DNA of 16,017 bases, taken from positions 28,991 to 45,007 of the forward strand of contig FR894534.1 in the NCBI GenBank assembly GCA_000436115.1, read 5' to 3'. Below the pieces are notes generated by a model that was not told the DNA's origin, did not search any database, and was given only the letters and a program-made list of their open reading frames with translations. Numbering within the stretch: the first letter of the stretch is position 1; each line of letters opens with the position of its first letter. Origin of the DNA: Firmicutes bacterium CAG:534 (GTDB lineage Bacteria; Bacillota; Clostridia; Lachnospirales; Lachnospiraceae). This document shows, piece after piece, positions 6,435 to 14,095 of the stretch. The position numbers and the translations under genes are program-made.

Positions 6435-7130
6435 ATGGATGAGCTGATCGAGATCCGGGATATGTGCAAGATTTATAATCCCGGAGAAAATGAAGTCCGG
6501 GCATTGGATCATGTGGATCTGAGGATCTGTAAAAATGAATTTGTGGCGATCATCGGACATTCCGGCTCCGGAAAATCCACTTTGATGAATATGCTGGGCT
6601 GTCTGGATGTTCCTACCAGTGGAAGCTACATATTAAACGGACAGGATGTTTCCAAGCTGACGGATGATGAGCTTTCGGACATCAGAAACCGGGAGATCGG
6701 TTTTATCTTCCAGGGCTTTAATCTGATTGCCGGACTGACTGCAATAGAAAATGTGGAGCTGCCGCTGATCTACAGAGGCGTTGCCAAGAAGGAGCGGCTG
6801 GAGCTTGCCAGGATCGCACTGGAAAAGGTGGGGCTGAAAGAGAGAATGACCCATCGGCCTTCGGAGATGTCAGGAGGCCAGCAGCAGAGAGTGGCAATCG
6901 CAAGAGCCATAGCCCAGGCGCCGCCGGTGATCCTGGCAGATGAGCCTACAGGAAATCTGGATTCCGGTTCTACAGGCGAGATCATGGAGATCCTGAAGGG
7001 ACTTCATGGGGAAGGAAGGACTGTGATCCTGATCACCCATGATAATGAGATTGCAGCCAGGGCAAAGCGGATCATCCGGATCATGGATGGAAAGATCGTG
7101 GATGATATTATCAATGAAAATGTGATGTAG
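6435..7130 (+). CDS. MacB/LolD-type ABC transporter ATP-binding protein
   Basis: A 231-residue stand-alone ATPase of the MacB/LolD/FtsE class that powers FtsX-like permeases by mechanotransmission. Motifs are all intact: Walker A GHSGSGKST (41-49), Q-loop Q93, signature MSGGQQQR (145-152), Walker B LADEP with D169 and E170, D-loop NLD, and H-loop H202. The ATG at 6435 is preferred because GAGG lies 6-9 nt upstream. An in-frame ATG at 6399 would add 12 residues, but it falls in the hairpin loop without a ribosome binding site. The gene is the first full-length cistron of an operon with a HlyD-like adaptor and a MacB-like permease, with which it should form one membrane complex. Expression is probably tied to the leader ORF just upstream. 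Confidence 0.92.
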   Translation: MDELIEIRDMCKIYNPGENEVRALDHVDLRICKNEFVAIIGHSGSGKSTLMNMLGCLDVPTSGSYILNGQDVSKLTDDELSDIRNREIGFIFQGFNLIAGLTAIENVELPLIYRGVAKKERLELARIALEKVGLKERMTHRPSEMSGGQQQRVAIARAIAQAPPVILADEPTGNLDSGSTGEIMEILKGLHGEGRTVILITHDNEIAARAKRIIRIMDGKIVDDIINENVM

Positions 7131-7181
7131 CAGTTCGATAAGCGGAAATCATTTGAGGAGAAGAGCAGAAAGGAAAGAATC

Positions 7182-8696
7182 ATGGCAGAGCTGATGGAAA
7201 CAATTCAGACAGAACAAAAGGAAATGCAGGATACAGAGCCGAAACAGAAAAAGGCAAAGAAAGAAAAGAAACCCAAAAAGGAAAAGAAGCCCCTGGATAA
7301 GGCAGCGAAGAAAAAGAGAAGAAGGATCATCTTAGGCTGTATTGCCGGTGTGCTTGTGATCCTGATTATCATAAACAAGGTGGCAGGAGCAAACAGTCCC
7401 TCTGTGGCAGTTCCTACGGTGGCAGCTTCCACAGGAGAGATCGAGCAGGTGATCAACACCAGCGGTACGGTTCAGACCAAGGAGACCAAAAGTTATTTTT
7501 CCAATGTGGGAGCAAAGATCGGGAAAGTGTTTGTAGAGGCCGGAGATGCAGTGAAAAAGGGCGATCTCTTAATATCCTATGACACCGATTCCTTAAACCA
7601 GGAGCTTGAGCTTGCAAAGCTGCAGGCACAGTCCACAGAGGGAGGCTATCAGAACTCTGTGCAGTCCAATAACGAAAAGCTGGGAGATTTAAGCGAAGCA
7701 ACAGTAAATCTGGAGGTTCTGGATCAGCAGATCGCAGATACGGAGGCCTACATCAAAAACCTGGAAGCCAAGATTGAAAAAAAGAAAAGCGACCTTGCCT
7801 ACCAGGGAACCCTTCTTCAGATTTCCCTTCTTGACTGGCAGGATCATCCTGACTCGGAAGAGTATATGAATTTGCAGAAGCAGGTACAGCTTAACAGCTA
7901 CGAGCAGCAGAACAATAAGGAGATCAAGGGCTGGCAGGATGAGCTTTCCGTATATAATGACATGCTGGCAGATTATAAGGAATACCGTTCCGAAATGAAG
8001 TCCCAGAAAAGCTCTGCAGAGGCCGGAAAGCTTACAGCAGGCGCAAAGGAACAGATGGAAGCAGATAATCAGACCAAGGAGATCGAGCAGCAGACCTCCC
8101 TTGAAAACCTGGAAGCGGCGGAAAACGGGATCACAGCAGAATTTGACGGTGTTGTGACACAGATCGATGCCACAGAAGGACAGGTGGCTGCAAACGGTTC
8201 CCAGATCCTGAAGCTGGAGAGCACAGAAGATGTTGCAGTACGCATTACCGTAACGAAATATGATCTTGATAAGATCAAGATCGGACAAAGTGCAAAGGTT
8301 ACCATTGGAAGCAAGGAGTATCAGGGAGAAGTTTCCAAAATTGACAAAATGGCAGAAAAGAATAACAGCGGCGCTACCGTGGTCGGAACGGAAATTAAGA
8401 TCACAAATCCTGACAGTGATGTCATTTTGGGAGTGGAAGCAAAGGTTGTGATCAGCACTGCCAGGGAAGAAAATGTGATCATTGTTCCTGTAACCGCTGT
8501 GAATGTAGATGTAGATGGAGAATTTGTTTATACAGTAGAAAATAATGTACTTTTAAAGAAGCCTGTTCAGACAGGAATTTCTTCTGACACTTATGTTCAG
8601 ATCACAGAGGGACTTTCTGAGGGAGAACAGGTTGTGACAGAAGTGTCAAGTGGACTGACAGAGGGCATGATGGTTCTGGCAATGCCAGAAGAATAA
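7182..8696 (+). CDS. HlyD/MacA-like efflux adaptor (membrane fusion protein)
   Basis: A 504-residue adaptor. Residues 1-48 are cytoplasmic and extremely basic: 18 of residues 20-48 are Lys or Arg. A single membrane anchor (49-64) follows. Outside, a first lipoyl-like half (around 80-140, including VFVEAGDAVKKGDLLISYD) leads into a long Glu/Lys/Gln-rich coiled-coil hairpin. The second lipoyl half follows (AAENGITAEFDGVVTQIDATEGQVAANGSQILKLES), then a beta-barrel and a membrane-proximal domain that includes IIVPVTAVNVDVDGEFVYTVENN. This order is that of MacA/HlyD adaptors. In a Gram-positive cell it cannot bridge to an outer membrane channel and probably acts as an extracellular funnel or substrate-presenting partner for the permease. 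The ATG at 7182 follows AAAGGAAAG. It sits 51 nt after the ATPase gene and 24 nt before the permease gene. Confidence 0.9.
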   Translation: MAELMETIQTEQKEMQDTEPKQKKAKKEKKPKKEKKPLDKAAKKKRRRIILGCIAGVLVILIIINKVAGANSPSVAVPTVAASTGEIEQVINTSGTVQTKETKSYFSNVGAKIGKVFVEAGDAVKKGDLLISYDTDSLNQELELAKLQAQSTEGGYQNSVQSNNEKLGDLSEATVNLEVLDQQIADTEAYIKNLEAKIEKKKSDLAYQGTLLQISLLDWQDHPDSEEYMNLQKQVQLNSYEQQNNKEIKGWQDELSVYNDMLADYKEYRSEMKSQKSSAEAGKLTAGAKEQMEADNQTKEIEQQTSLENLEAAENGITAEFDGVVTQIDATEGQVAANGSQILKLESTEDVAVRITVTKYDLDKIKIGQSAKVTIGSKEYQGEVSKIDKMAEKNNSGATVVGTEIKITNPDSDVILGVEAKVVISTAREENVIIVPVTAVNVDVDGEFVYTVENNVLLKKPVQTGISSDTYVQITEGLSEGEQVVTEVSSGLTEGMMVLAMPEE

Positions 8697-8720
8697 AAGC
8701 AGCAGGAAAGGCGTGAAAAA

Positions 8721-9941
8721 ATGGCGCAGATTTGGGAATACATAAAAATTGCACTGATGAATATCAAGAGCAATAAAGGAAGATCTGTTCTGACAATGCT
8801 GGGAATTATTATCGGTATTTCTTCTGTCATTATGGTGATCTCCATTGGTACCGGTGTCAGAACCCAGGTCAACTCCGAACTGGAAGGACTGGGCGGCGGA
8901 CTTCTGGTCTTTTATGTGGACAGCACCAGGAAGAACACCACAGTGACCTTTGATCAGGCAGACATGGATGCCATCCAGGCGCAGATCGACCATGTAAAGG
9001 GGGTAACCCCGCAATTTGGTGCATGGGGAACCGCAGAGGGGGCCAAAGGGGATTTTGATGTCAATATGATCGGGGGAACCACCGGACTGGAATACACCTC
9101 TACGGATCCGATCATCAGGGGAAAGTACTTTTCCCAGAACGATTATGACAGCGGCAGCAATGTCTGTGTTCTGACGGAAAACAGTGCGGTCGCTCTTTTC
9201 GGAACTACGGATGTGGTGGGAATGACCTTTGATGCAACAATCTGGGGCCTTACGCAGGAAATGCGGGTGATCGGGATCCGGAAGGACAGTGCCAGCGCTC
9301 TTGTGAATATGGGAATGGGAGGAGATGTAACCATTCAGGCCGAGGTGCCCCTTACCTTTATGGCTAACAAGTTTGGATATTATATTGATGATGTGGATCA
9401 GATCTATGTGATCGCTGAGTCCAACGAATATGCTTCGGCAGTGGCAAATAAGGTGATATCGCTTTTGGAGAGCAGGCATAATGTCCGTGGGGAAAATCAG
9501 ATCCAGATGCAGAGCTTTGCAGATTATACGTCACAGTTTGATACTATTTTAGGATTTATCACGATCTTTATTTCCTTTGTGGCGGCGATTTCTCTTCTGG
9601 TAGGCGGTATTGGCGTTATGAATATCATGCTGGTGTCTGTAACGGAAAGAACCAGGGAGATCGGTATCCGGAAAGCGCTGGGAGCCAGAACCGCATCGGT
9701 TCTGCTGCAGTTCCTTGCAGAAGCCGGTATCATTACTCTTTTAGGAGGAGTGATCGGTATTATTCTGGGTATCTTAGGCGCCTTTGGCATTGGGGCGGTG
9801 GCAGGTCTGACGCCTCAGGTGACAGCGTCCACGATCTTCTTTGCAACACTGTTTTCCTGCGGCGTGGGAATTTTCTTCGGAATTTATCCCGCCAAAAAAG
9901 CGGCAAGGCTCAGTCCTATTGAAGCCCTGCGGCATGAATAA
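8721..9941 (+). CDS. MacB-like ABC transporter permease (MacB_PCD / FtsX domains)
   Basis: A 406-residue permease with the type VII ABC (MacB/FtsX/LolCE) topology. It has an N-terminal membrane helix (about 23-42, LTMLGIIIGISSVIMVISIG), a large extracytoplasmic MacB_PCD domain (about 45-270), and three C-terminal helices (about 273-302, 326-352, 366-388) in an FtsX domain. The conserved coupling segment VTERTREIGIRKALGAR and the closing PAKKAARLSPIEALRHE are diagnostic. Unlike Gram-negative MacB it lacks a fused ATPase, which is supplied by the gene at 6435. ATP hydrolysis in that partner would move the periplasmic-type domain rather than drive classical alternating access. Candidate substrates are peptides or antibiotics outside the membrane; none can be named from sequence. 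It is the last gene before a strong terminator. Confidence 0.92.
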   Translation: MAQIWEYIKIALMNIKSNKGRSVLTMLGIIIGISSVIMVISIGTGVRTQVNSELEGLGGGLLVFYVDSTRKNTTVTFDQADMDAIQAQIDHVKGVTPQFGAWGTAEGAKGDFDVNMIGGTTGLEYTSTDPIIRGKYFSQNDYDSGSNVCVLTENSAVALFGTTDVVGMTFDATIWGLTQEMRVIGIRKDSASALVNMGMGGDVTIQAEVPLTFMANKFGYYIDDVDQIYVIAESNEYASAVANKVISLLESRHNVRGENQIQMQSFADYTSQFDTILGFITIFISFVAAISLLVGGIGVMNIMLVSVTERTREIGIRKALGARTASVLLQFLAEAGIITLLGGVIGIILGILGAFGIGAVAGLTPQVTASTIFFATLFSCGVGIFFGIYPAKKAARLSPIEALRHE

Positions 9942-9954
9942 AAGAAAAAGAGGG

Positions 9955-10003
9955 AAAGTCCCGGTAAGCTGCGGCCCGCGCCGCTTTTTGCCGGGACTTT
10001 TTT
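9955..10003 (+). terminator. Rho-independent terminator of the MacAB-like operon
   Basis: AAAGTCCCGG (9955-9964) pairs perfectly with CCGGGACTTT (9991-10000), and the loop contains a second GC stem, GCGGC (9971-9975) with GCCGC (9980-9984). The outer stem runs into six T residues (9998-10003). It lies 13 nt after the permease stop and separates this operon from the next promoter. Confidence 0.92.
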
Positions 10004-10008
10004 GGCGG

Positions 10009-10036
10009 TTGCACTTTAGCTGAATTTTAGTATAAT
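10009..10036 (+). promoter_or_regulatory. Promoter of the ycxB-tsaE-tsaB-rimI run
   Basis: TTGCAC (10009-10014), then 16 bp, then a perfect TATAAT (10031-10036). It lies directly after the terminator and 29 nt before the ATG at 10065. GAAAGGAAT just before that ATG gives the ribosome binding site. The downstream genes are closely packed, so it may drive most of the cluster. Confidence 0.75.
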
Positions 10037-10064
10037 AAAAGAGGACAGACAGAAAGGAATTACA

Positions 10065-10544
10065 ATGGAAGTTGAATTTGATGTGAAGATCACAGCGGGT
10101 GCGCTGTATGATTATATGCTTTACCATACCTTTACCGGCGCTTCAGGACTTTTAGGCGCTGCCGTAGGGGCGCTTTTGGTAGTTGCATTTTTTATGAATG
10201 CAGGTGTTTTGTGCCTGATCGCCGGGCTTGTTATTTTGGCGTATCTGCCATGGACTCTTTTTCTGAAATCCAAAAAGCAATATCTTTCCAACCCTGCTTT
10301 TAAGGAGCCTCTTCATTACCGCATGACGGATCAGGGGATCGAGGTTTCCCAAAAGGGGGAAACACAGGGACAGAAGTGGGAGGATATGTACAAAGCGGTT
10401 TCCACGCCCAGAAGCATCATTCTCTATACCTCCCGGGTAAATGCCTCTATTTTTCCCAAAAAGGATCTGGGAGAGAAGAGCAGTGCGGTGATCCGGATGA
10501 TCTCCACGCATATGCCGCCAAGGAAAGTGAAGATCCGAAGCTAG
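10065..10544 (+). CDS. YcxB-like membrane protein
   Basis: A 159-residue protein with two adjacent hydrophobic helices (about 27-43 and 46-67) followed by a soluble C-terminal domain. The C-terminal part has the order typical of the YcxB-like family: HYRMTDQGIEVSQKGETQGQKWEDMYKAVSTPRSIILYTSRVNASIFPK. In it a G-x-x-W-x-D/E-hh-h segment is followed by a beta strand and a phenylalanine-proline turn. It is probably a cytoplasmic-membrane protein with the C-terminal domain inside; the biochemical role of this family is unknown. It is first in the cluster, 18 nt before tsaE. Confidence 0.75.
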   Translation: MEVEFDVKITAGALYDYMLYHTFTGASGLLGAAVGALLVVAFFMNAGVLCLIAGLVILAYLPWTLFLKSKKQYLSNPAFKEPLHYRMTDQGIEVSQKGETQGQKWEDMYKAVSTPRSIILYTSRVNASIFPKKDLGEKSSAVIRMISTHMPPRKVKIRS

Positions 10545-10562
10545 CAGACGGGGGATAGGGAG

Positions 10563-11000
10563 ATGAAGGAAGAAATGATAGAAAGCTTTAGTCCGCAGGA
10601 TACCTATGAGCTTGGCAAAAGGATCGGAGAAACCGCAGAGGCCGGAAGCGTAATTACTTTGATCGGTGATCTGGGAGTAGGAAAGACCGTTTTTACACAG
10701 GGACTGGCAGCAGGACTTGGCATTACAGAGCCGGTAAACAGTCCGACCTTTACCATTGTACAGATATATGAGGGAGGGCGTCTGCCCTTCTACCATTTTG
10801 ATGTTTACCGGATAGGAGATGTTTCTGAGATGGACGAGATCGGTTATGAGGACTGCTTTTACGGAGAAGGCGTCTGCCTGATCGAGTGGGCGGATCTGAT
10901 CTCAGAAATCCTGCCTGAAAAATATACCCGGGTGACCATATCCAAAGACCTGGAAAAGGGCTTTGATTATCGGAAGATCCTATTGGAGGAAATCCCATGA
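10563..11000 (+). CDS. tsaE: tRNA threonylcarbamoyladenosine biosynthesis ATPase TsaE
   Basis: A 145-residue P-loop protein of normal TsaE length. It shows Walker A GDLGVGKT (35-42), the switch-like SPTFTIVQIYEG block, the HFDVYRIGD motif and LIEWAD near residue 102, all characteristic. TsaE is the ATPase that resets the TsaB-TsaD complex during synthesis of N6-threonylcarbamoyladenosine at position 37 of ANN-decoding tRNAs. Start at 10563 follows GGGGGATAGGGAG. The stop overlaps the start of tsaB by 4 nt (ATGA), so the two are translationally coupled. tsaD is in the same window about 3 kb downstream; the TsaC/Sua5 enzyme that makes the threonylcarbamoyl-AMP donor is not present here. Confidence 0.95.
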   Translation: MKEEMIESFSPQDTYELGKRIGETAEAGSVITLIGDLGVGKTVFTQGLAAGLGITEPVNSPTFTIVQIYEGGRLPFYHFDVYRIGDVSEMDEIGYEDCFYGEGVCLIEWADLISEILPEKYTRVTISKDLEKGFDYRKILLEEIP

Positions 11001-11728
11001 AGCTGATAGCAATCGACAGTTCCGGACTGGTGGCTTCCGTAGCGATTGTGGAGGATGACATTTTAGTCGGGGAATATAACGTTCAATATAAAAAGACCCA
11101 TTCGCAGACGCTGCTTCCCATGCTGGATGCACTGAAAAAGATGGTGGATCTTGATCTGAAAACGGTTGATGCCATTGCTCTTTCCAAGGGGCCCGGTTCG
11201 TTTACAGGGCTGAGGATCGGCTCTGCTACAGCAAAGGGACTTGGGCTTGCCATGAAGGTACCGCTTGTGGAGATCCCCACCCTGGACGGGCTTGCCTGTA
11301 ATCTATATGGGGTGACGGATAAGCTGATCTGCCCCATCATGGATGCCAGAAGAAATCAGGTCTATACGGGAATTTATGAATATCACAGGGAAGAGGTTCC
11401 CATTTCCTATAAGCTTACGGCAGTGCGGGAGCAATGCGCCATTTCCATAGAAGAACTGGCGGCAAAATGCAATGCGCTTGGCCGCGAGGTTTTGTTTTTG
11501 GGGGATGGAGTTCCGGTTTATGCAGGGGAGCTTGCAAAGCTGCTAAAGATCCCCTATGGATTTGCACCGGCGCACATGAACAGACAGAGGGCAGCAGCCT
11601 TTGCCAGTCTGGCTCTCAGGTATTTAAAGGAAGGAAACTATGTGGAAGCCGCAAAGCATGCCCCTGAATATCTGCGCCTTTCCCAGGCTGAAAGAGAAAA
11701 GCTGGAGGGGGAAAAGGGAAGATCATGA
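10997..11728 (+). CDS. tsaB: tRNA threonylcarbamoyladenosine biosynthesis protein TsaB
   Basis: A 243-residue member of the ASKHA fold, the non-catalytic partner that dimerises with TsaD. The N-terminus MKLIAIDSSG corresponds to the first phosphate loop. SKGPGSFTGLRIG (63-75) is the TsaB hallmark and helps form the interface with TsaD and TsaE. The central PIMDARRNQVYTGIYE block is also typical. The C-terminal part is a helical tail. Start codon overlaps the tsaE stop and the stop overlaps the rimI start, both by 4 nt, forming one coupled unit tsaE-tsaB-rimI that is common in Firmicutes. Confidence 0.95.
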   Translation: MKLIAIDSSGLVASVAIVEDDILVGEYNVQYKKTHSQTLLPMLDALKKMVDLDLKTVDAIALSKGPGSFTGLRIGSATAKGLGLAMKVPLVEIPTLDGLACNLYGVTDKLICPIMDARRNQVYTGIYEYHREEVPISYKLTAVREQCAISIEELAAKCNALGREVLFLGDGVPVYAGELAKLLKIPYGFAPAHMNRQRAAAFASLALRYLKEGNYVEAAKHAPEYLRLSQAEREKLEGEKGRS

Positions 11729-12159
11729 TCGTGATAGAGGAAATGACAGAAGAGGATGTGGAACAGGCAAGCGAACTGGAAAGCAGATCCTTTTCCATGC
11801 CCTGGAGAGCAGAGGATTTTCTGGAAATGGTAAAGGCCGACTATGCACATTACTTTGTGGCCAAGGAAGAGGGCAAGATAATTGGCTGCTGCGGACTTCG
11901 GGATATTTCCGGGGAAGGGGAAATTACCAATGTTGTAGTGGACAGTGACTGCCGGGGAAGAGGAATTGGCAGGGCACTGATGGAATATATGTTAAAAGAA
12001 GCAGAAAAGCTGGGGATCGGAGACTGTACCCTGGAGGTACGGGTCAGCAACCAGCCTGCGATCAGCCTGTATGAAAGCCTGGGGTTTCGAGGAGAAGGGG
12101 TAAGGCCTGATTTTTATGAAAAACCAAGGGAAGATGCGCTGATCATGTGGAAACGATAG
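11725..12159 (+). CDS. rimI: Ribosomal protein S18-alanine N-acetyltransferase RimI
   Basis: A 144-residue GNAT acetyltransferase. The acetyl-CoA pyrophosphate loop is RGRGIGRA (77-84), preceded by the beta strand EITNVVVDSDC. The segment EVRVSNQPAISLYESLGF is the usual GNAT motif B region. The end, PDFYEKPREDALIMWK, matches the RimI C-terminus with its conserved Tyr and EDA(L/I)IM pattern. RimI acetylates the N-terminal alanine of ribosomal protein S18. Coupling to tsaB by an ATGA overlap supports the assignment over a generic GNAT. It appears to end the tightly coupled block, since 92 nt separate it from the next gene. Confidence 0.92.
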   Translation: MIVIEEMTEEDVEQASELESRSFSMPWRAEDFLEMVKADYAHYFVAKEEGKIIGCCGLRDISGEGEITNVVVDSDCRGRGIGRALMEYMLKEAEKLGIGDCTLEVRVSNQPAISLYESLGFRGEGVRPDFYEKPREDALIMWKR

Positions 12160-12205
12160 GAAGCCGATGAAAGAATTACCACTGTTTCTTCATTTTTCTT
12201 TCATG

Positions 12206-12211
12206 TATAAT
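12206..12211 (+). promoter_or_regulatory. Possible internal promoter (-10 box) upstream of the small Cys protein
   Basis: A perfect TATAAT lies about 40 nt before the next gene, but no good -35 is found at 16-18 bp. CACTGTT (12180-12186) and AACAGTG (12219-12225) form a 7-bp inverted repeat around it. Another AT-rich repeat, ATGAAAGAA (12167-12175) with TTCTTTCAT (12196-12204), overlaps. The 92-nt gap in an otherwise compact cluster fits a regulatory site, but evidence is modest. Confidence 0.35.
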
Positions 12212-12251
12212 AAAAATCAACAGTGAAAGCATGAAGGAGGCATAAAAAAGA

Positions 12252-12500
12252 ATGCACATTTATGGAGAGGATAAAGAGCATGAGCTTACGGCTGTCATCT
12301 GTAATGCATGCGGGAAGAAACTTAAGGTAGAAAAAGGGATCCTGAAGGAAGGCTGTTTTCACGGAGAGGACAGGTTTGGATATTTCAGCGGTAAGGATGG
12401 AGAAACGCATTCCTTTGATCTTTGCGAGGAGTGCTATGATAAGATGATCAAGGACTTTGCAGTGCCGGTAGAGGTGCAGGAGGAGACAGAGCTTCTGTAA
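12252..12500 (+). CDS. Small four-cysteine, probable zinc-binding protein of unknown function
   Basis: An 82-residue acidic protein. C17-x2-C20 and C58-x2-C61 form a spaced knuckle pair suited to a single zinc ribbon, and C35-x-H37 adds possible ligands. The stretch GCFHGEDRFGYFSGKDGETHSFDLCEECYDKMI between and around the pairs is aromatic and likely a beta hairpin. There is no signal peptide or membrane segment. A strong AAGGAGG (12234-12240) supports translation from 12252. Position between rimI and the RNase Z-like gene hints at a role in translation or RNA metabolism, but this is only context. I do not recognise a named family. Alternative: a metal-dependent regulator or chaperone-like accessory protein. 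Confidence 0.7.
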   Translation: MHIYGEDKEHELTAVICNACGKKLKVEKGILKEGCFHGEDRFGYFSGKDGETHSFDLCEECYDKMIKDFAVPVEVQEETELL

Positions 12501-12534
12501 AGGGACGGCAGGCAGTCAGGAAAATGGAGAAGCA

Positions 12535-13446
12535 ATGCTAGATGTCTGTTTATTAGGAACCGGTGGAATGATGCCGCTTCCCTACAGGTGGCTTACATCA
12601 ATGATAGCCAGATATAATGGTCAGAGCATTCTGATCGATTGTGGAGAAGGAACGCAGATCGCATTAAAGGAAAAGGGCTGGAGCCCCAAGCCGATTGATG
12701 TGATCTGCTTTACGCACTTTCATGCGGATCATATCAGCGGACTGCCGGGAATGCTTCTCACCATGGGAAATGCAGAGCGCACAGAGCCGCTTTTGCTGAT
12801 CGGACCCAAAGGACTTTCCAGGGTGGTGGCGTCCCTTCGGGTGATCGCACCGGAGCTTCCTTTTGTAATCGACTGTCTGGAGCTTACAGAGCCGGAGCAG
12901 ACTATTCGGTTCGATGGCTTTCGGATCGAGGCGTTCCGGGTGAACCATAACGTTGTGTGCTATGGCTATAGTATTGTGATTGACCGGACTGGTAAATTCC
13001 AGGTAGACAAGGCTGTCAGCCTTGGAATAGAAAAGAAATACTGGAGCCGTTTGCAACGCGGAGAAATCATTGAAACCGGGAAAATGACACTTGTGCCGGA
13101 AATGGTTTTGGGCCCAGCCAGGAAAGGGATCAAGGTAACCTACTGTACGGATACAAGACCCACGGAATCCATCGTGAAGCATGCAGAGGGTTCAGATTTA
13201 TTTATCTGCGAGGGCATGTACGGGGAGCCGGACAAGAAGGCTAAGGCCAGAGAAAACAAGCATATGACTTTTTACGAGGCAGCAGAGCTTGCAAGGCGGG
13301 CACAGGTGCCGAAGCTTTGGCTGACCCATTACAGTCCCTCTTTAAACAGACCTGAGGAATATCTTCCTGCTGTCAGAAAGATCTTTCCGAATACAGAGGT
13401 CTGCCGGGATGGATGGACCACAGAGCTTTCATTTGAGGAAGACTGA
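12535..13446 (+). CDS. rnz: Ribonuclease Z (tRNA 3'-processing metallo-beta-lactamase-fold nuclease)
   Basis: A 303-residue short-form RNase Z candidate. The N-terminal LLGTGGMMPLPYRWLTSMI and IDCGEGTQ blocks match the family. The metal site THFHADHISG supplies H61, H63, D65 and H66, and further ligands are expected from NHNVV (about 139), CTDTRPTE (D at about 204) and LTHYS. The D-T-R-P pattern after the third metal ligand and KHMTFYEAAELA are RNase Z-like. It would cleave the 3' trailer from tRNA precursors that lack encoded CCA. The insertion that forms the flexible arm in short-form enzymes is not obvious, so substrate preference may differ and a related beta-lactamase-fold nuclease remains possible. 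GGAG precedes the ATG at 12535. Confidence 0.82.
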   Translation: MLDVCLLGTGGMMPLPYRWLTSMIARYNGQSILIDCGEGTQIALKEKGWSPKPIDVICFTHFHADHISGLPGMLLTMGNAERTEPLLLIGPKGLSRVVASLRVIAPELPFVIDCLELTEPEQTIRFDGFRIEAFRVNHNVVCYGYSIVIDRTGKFQVDKAVSLGIEKKYWSRLQRGEIIETGKMTLVPEMVLGPARKGIKVTYCTDTRPTESIVKHAEGSDLFICEGMYGEPDKKAKARENKHMTFYEAAELARRAQVPKLWLTHYSPSLNRPEEYLPAVRKIFPNTEVCRDGWTTELSFEED

Positions 13447-13483
13447 GGGAATAAAGGAAGTGCTGGAAGAAAGGGGAATCTGG

Positions 13484-14095
13484 ATGAAAAAAACAAACCA
13501 CCAGGGAGGTGTAAAGGGACTTCTGATCGCGATCGCGCTGCTTTGCATCGTACTGGGATATTACTTTTATCTGTCTAACCGGGAACCTGCCGGGCAGGAG
13601 GAAGAGGCTGTAAAACTGACCGCAGTGCAGGAAGCGCTGCAGAGAAATCTTGATGTGAATTACCCGCCGTCCCCCCGTGAGGTGGTAAAATATTTCGGGC
13701 AGCTTACCCAATGCTTTTATAATGAGGAATACACCCAGGAGGAGTTAGAGGAGCTTGCACTTCAGATCCAGAAGCTGTATGATAAGGAGCTTGTGGAGAA
13801 TAAGACACAGGATCAGTATTTGCAGGATCTGCGCTGGGATATAGATAATATGAAGGATCAGGAGATCGTGGTTTCCAGCTACAGCCCGGCATCCAGCACG
13901 GATGTGACCTATTTTTCACAGGATGGCTTTGAGTGGGCCAGGATGCACTGCATCTTTACCCTGCGTAAAAGCACAACACTGGGAAGGATGGACGAGGTTT
14001 TTCTTCTCCGCAAGGATGATGAGGGACACTGGAAAATTTATGGGTGGCAGCAGGCAGACGACAGCAAGGAAGGGAAAACAGAGAATGAAGGATGA
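13484..14095 (+). CDS. Single-pass membrane-anchored protein of unknown function
   Basis: From the ATG at 13484 (AAAGGGG upstream) the product has 203 residues. A longer frame opens at 13409, but its first 25 codons overlap rnz and lack a ribosome binding site. A short basic N-terminus precedes one hydrophobic helix (about 11-30, GVKGLLIAIALLCIVLGYYF), so the bulk should lie outside the membrane. After an acidic linker, residues 45-125 are helical and charged (NPREVVKYFGQLTQ-like region with a Tyr/Glu-rich core). The last part (about 130-190) looks like a small alpha-beta fold ending in EGHWKIYGWQQA, a strand pattern seen in NTF2-like or DUF4829-like domains. I cannot name its family with certainty. 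The 3' end overlaps tsaD by 11 nt, so the two are co-translated. Confidence 0.65.
   Translation: MKKTNHQGGVKGLLIAIALLCIVLGYYFYLSNREPAGQEEEAVKLTAVQEALQRNLDVNYPPSPREVVKYFGQLTQCFYNEEYTQEELEELALQIQKLYDKELVENKTQDQYLQDLRWDIDNMKDQEIVVSSYSPASSTDVTYFSQDGFEWARMHCIFTLRKSTTLGRMDEVFLLRKDDEGHWKIYGWQQADDSKEGKTENEG

Noticed and set aside
8646..9479. A 277-codon minus-strand open frame
   Set aside because: It is antisense to the end of the adaptor and the MacB-like permease, both with clear domains; its product is His/Ile-rich and resembles no protein I know.
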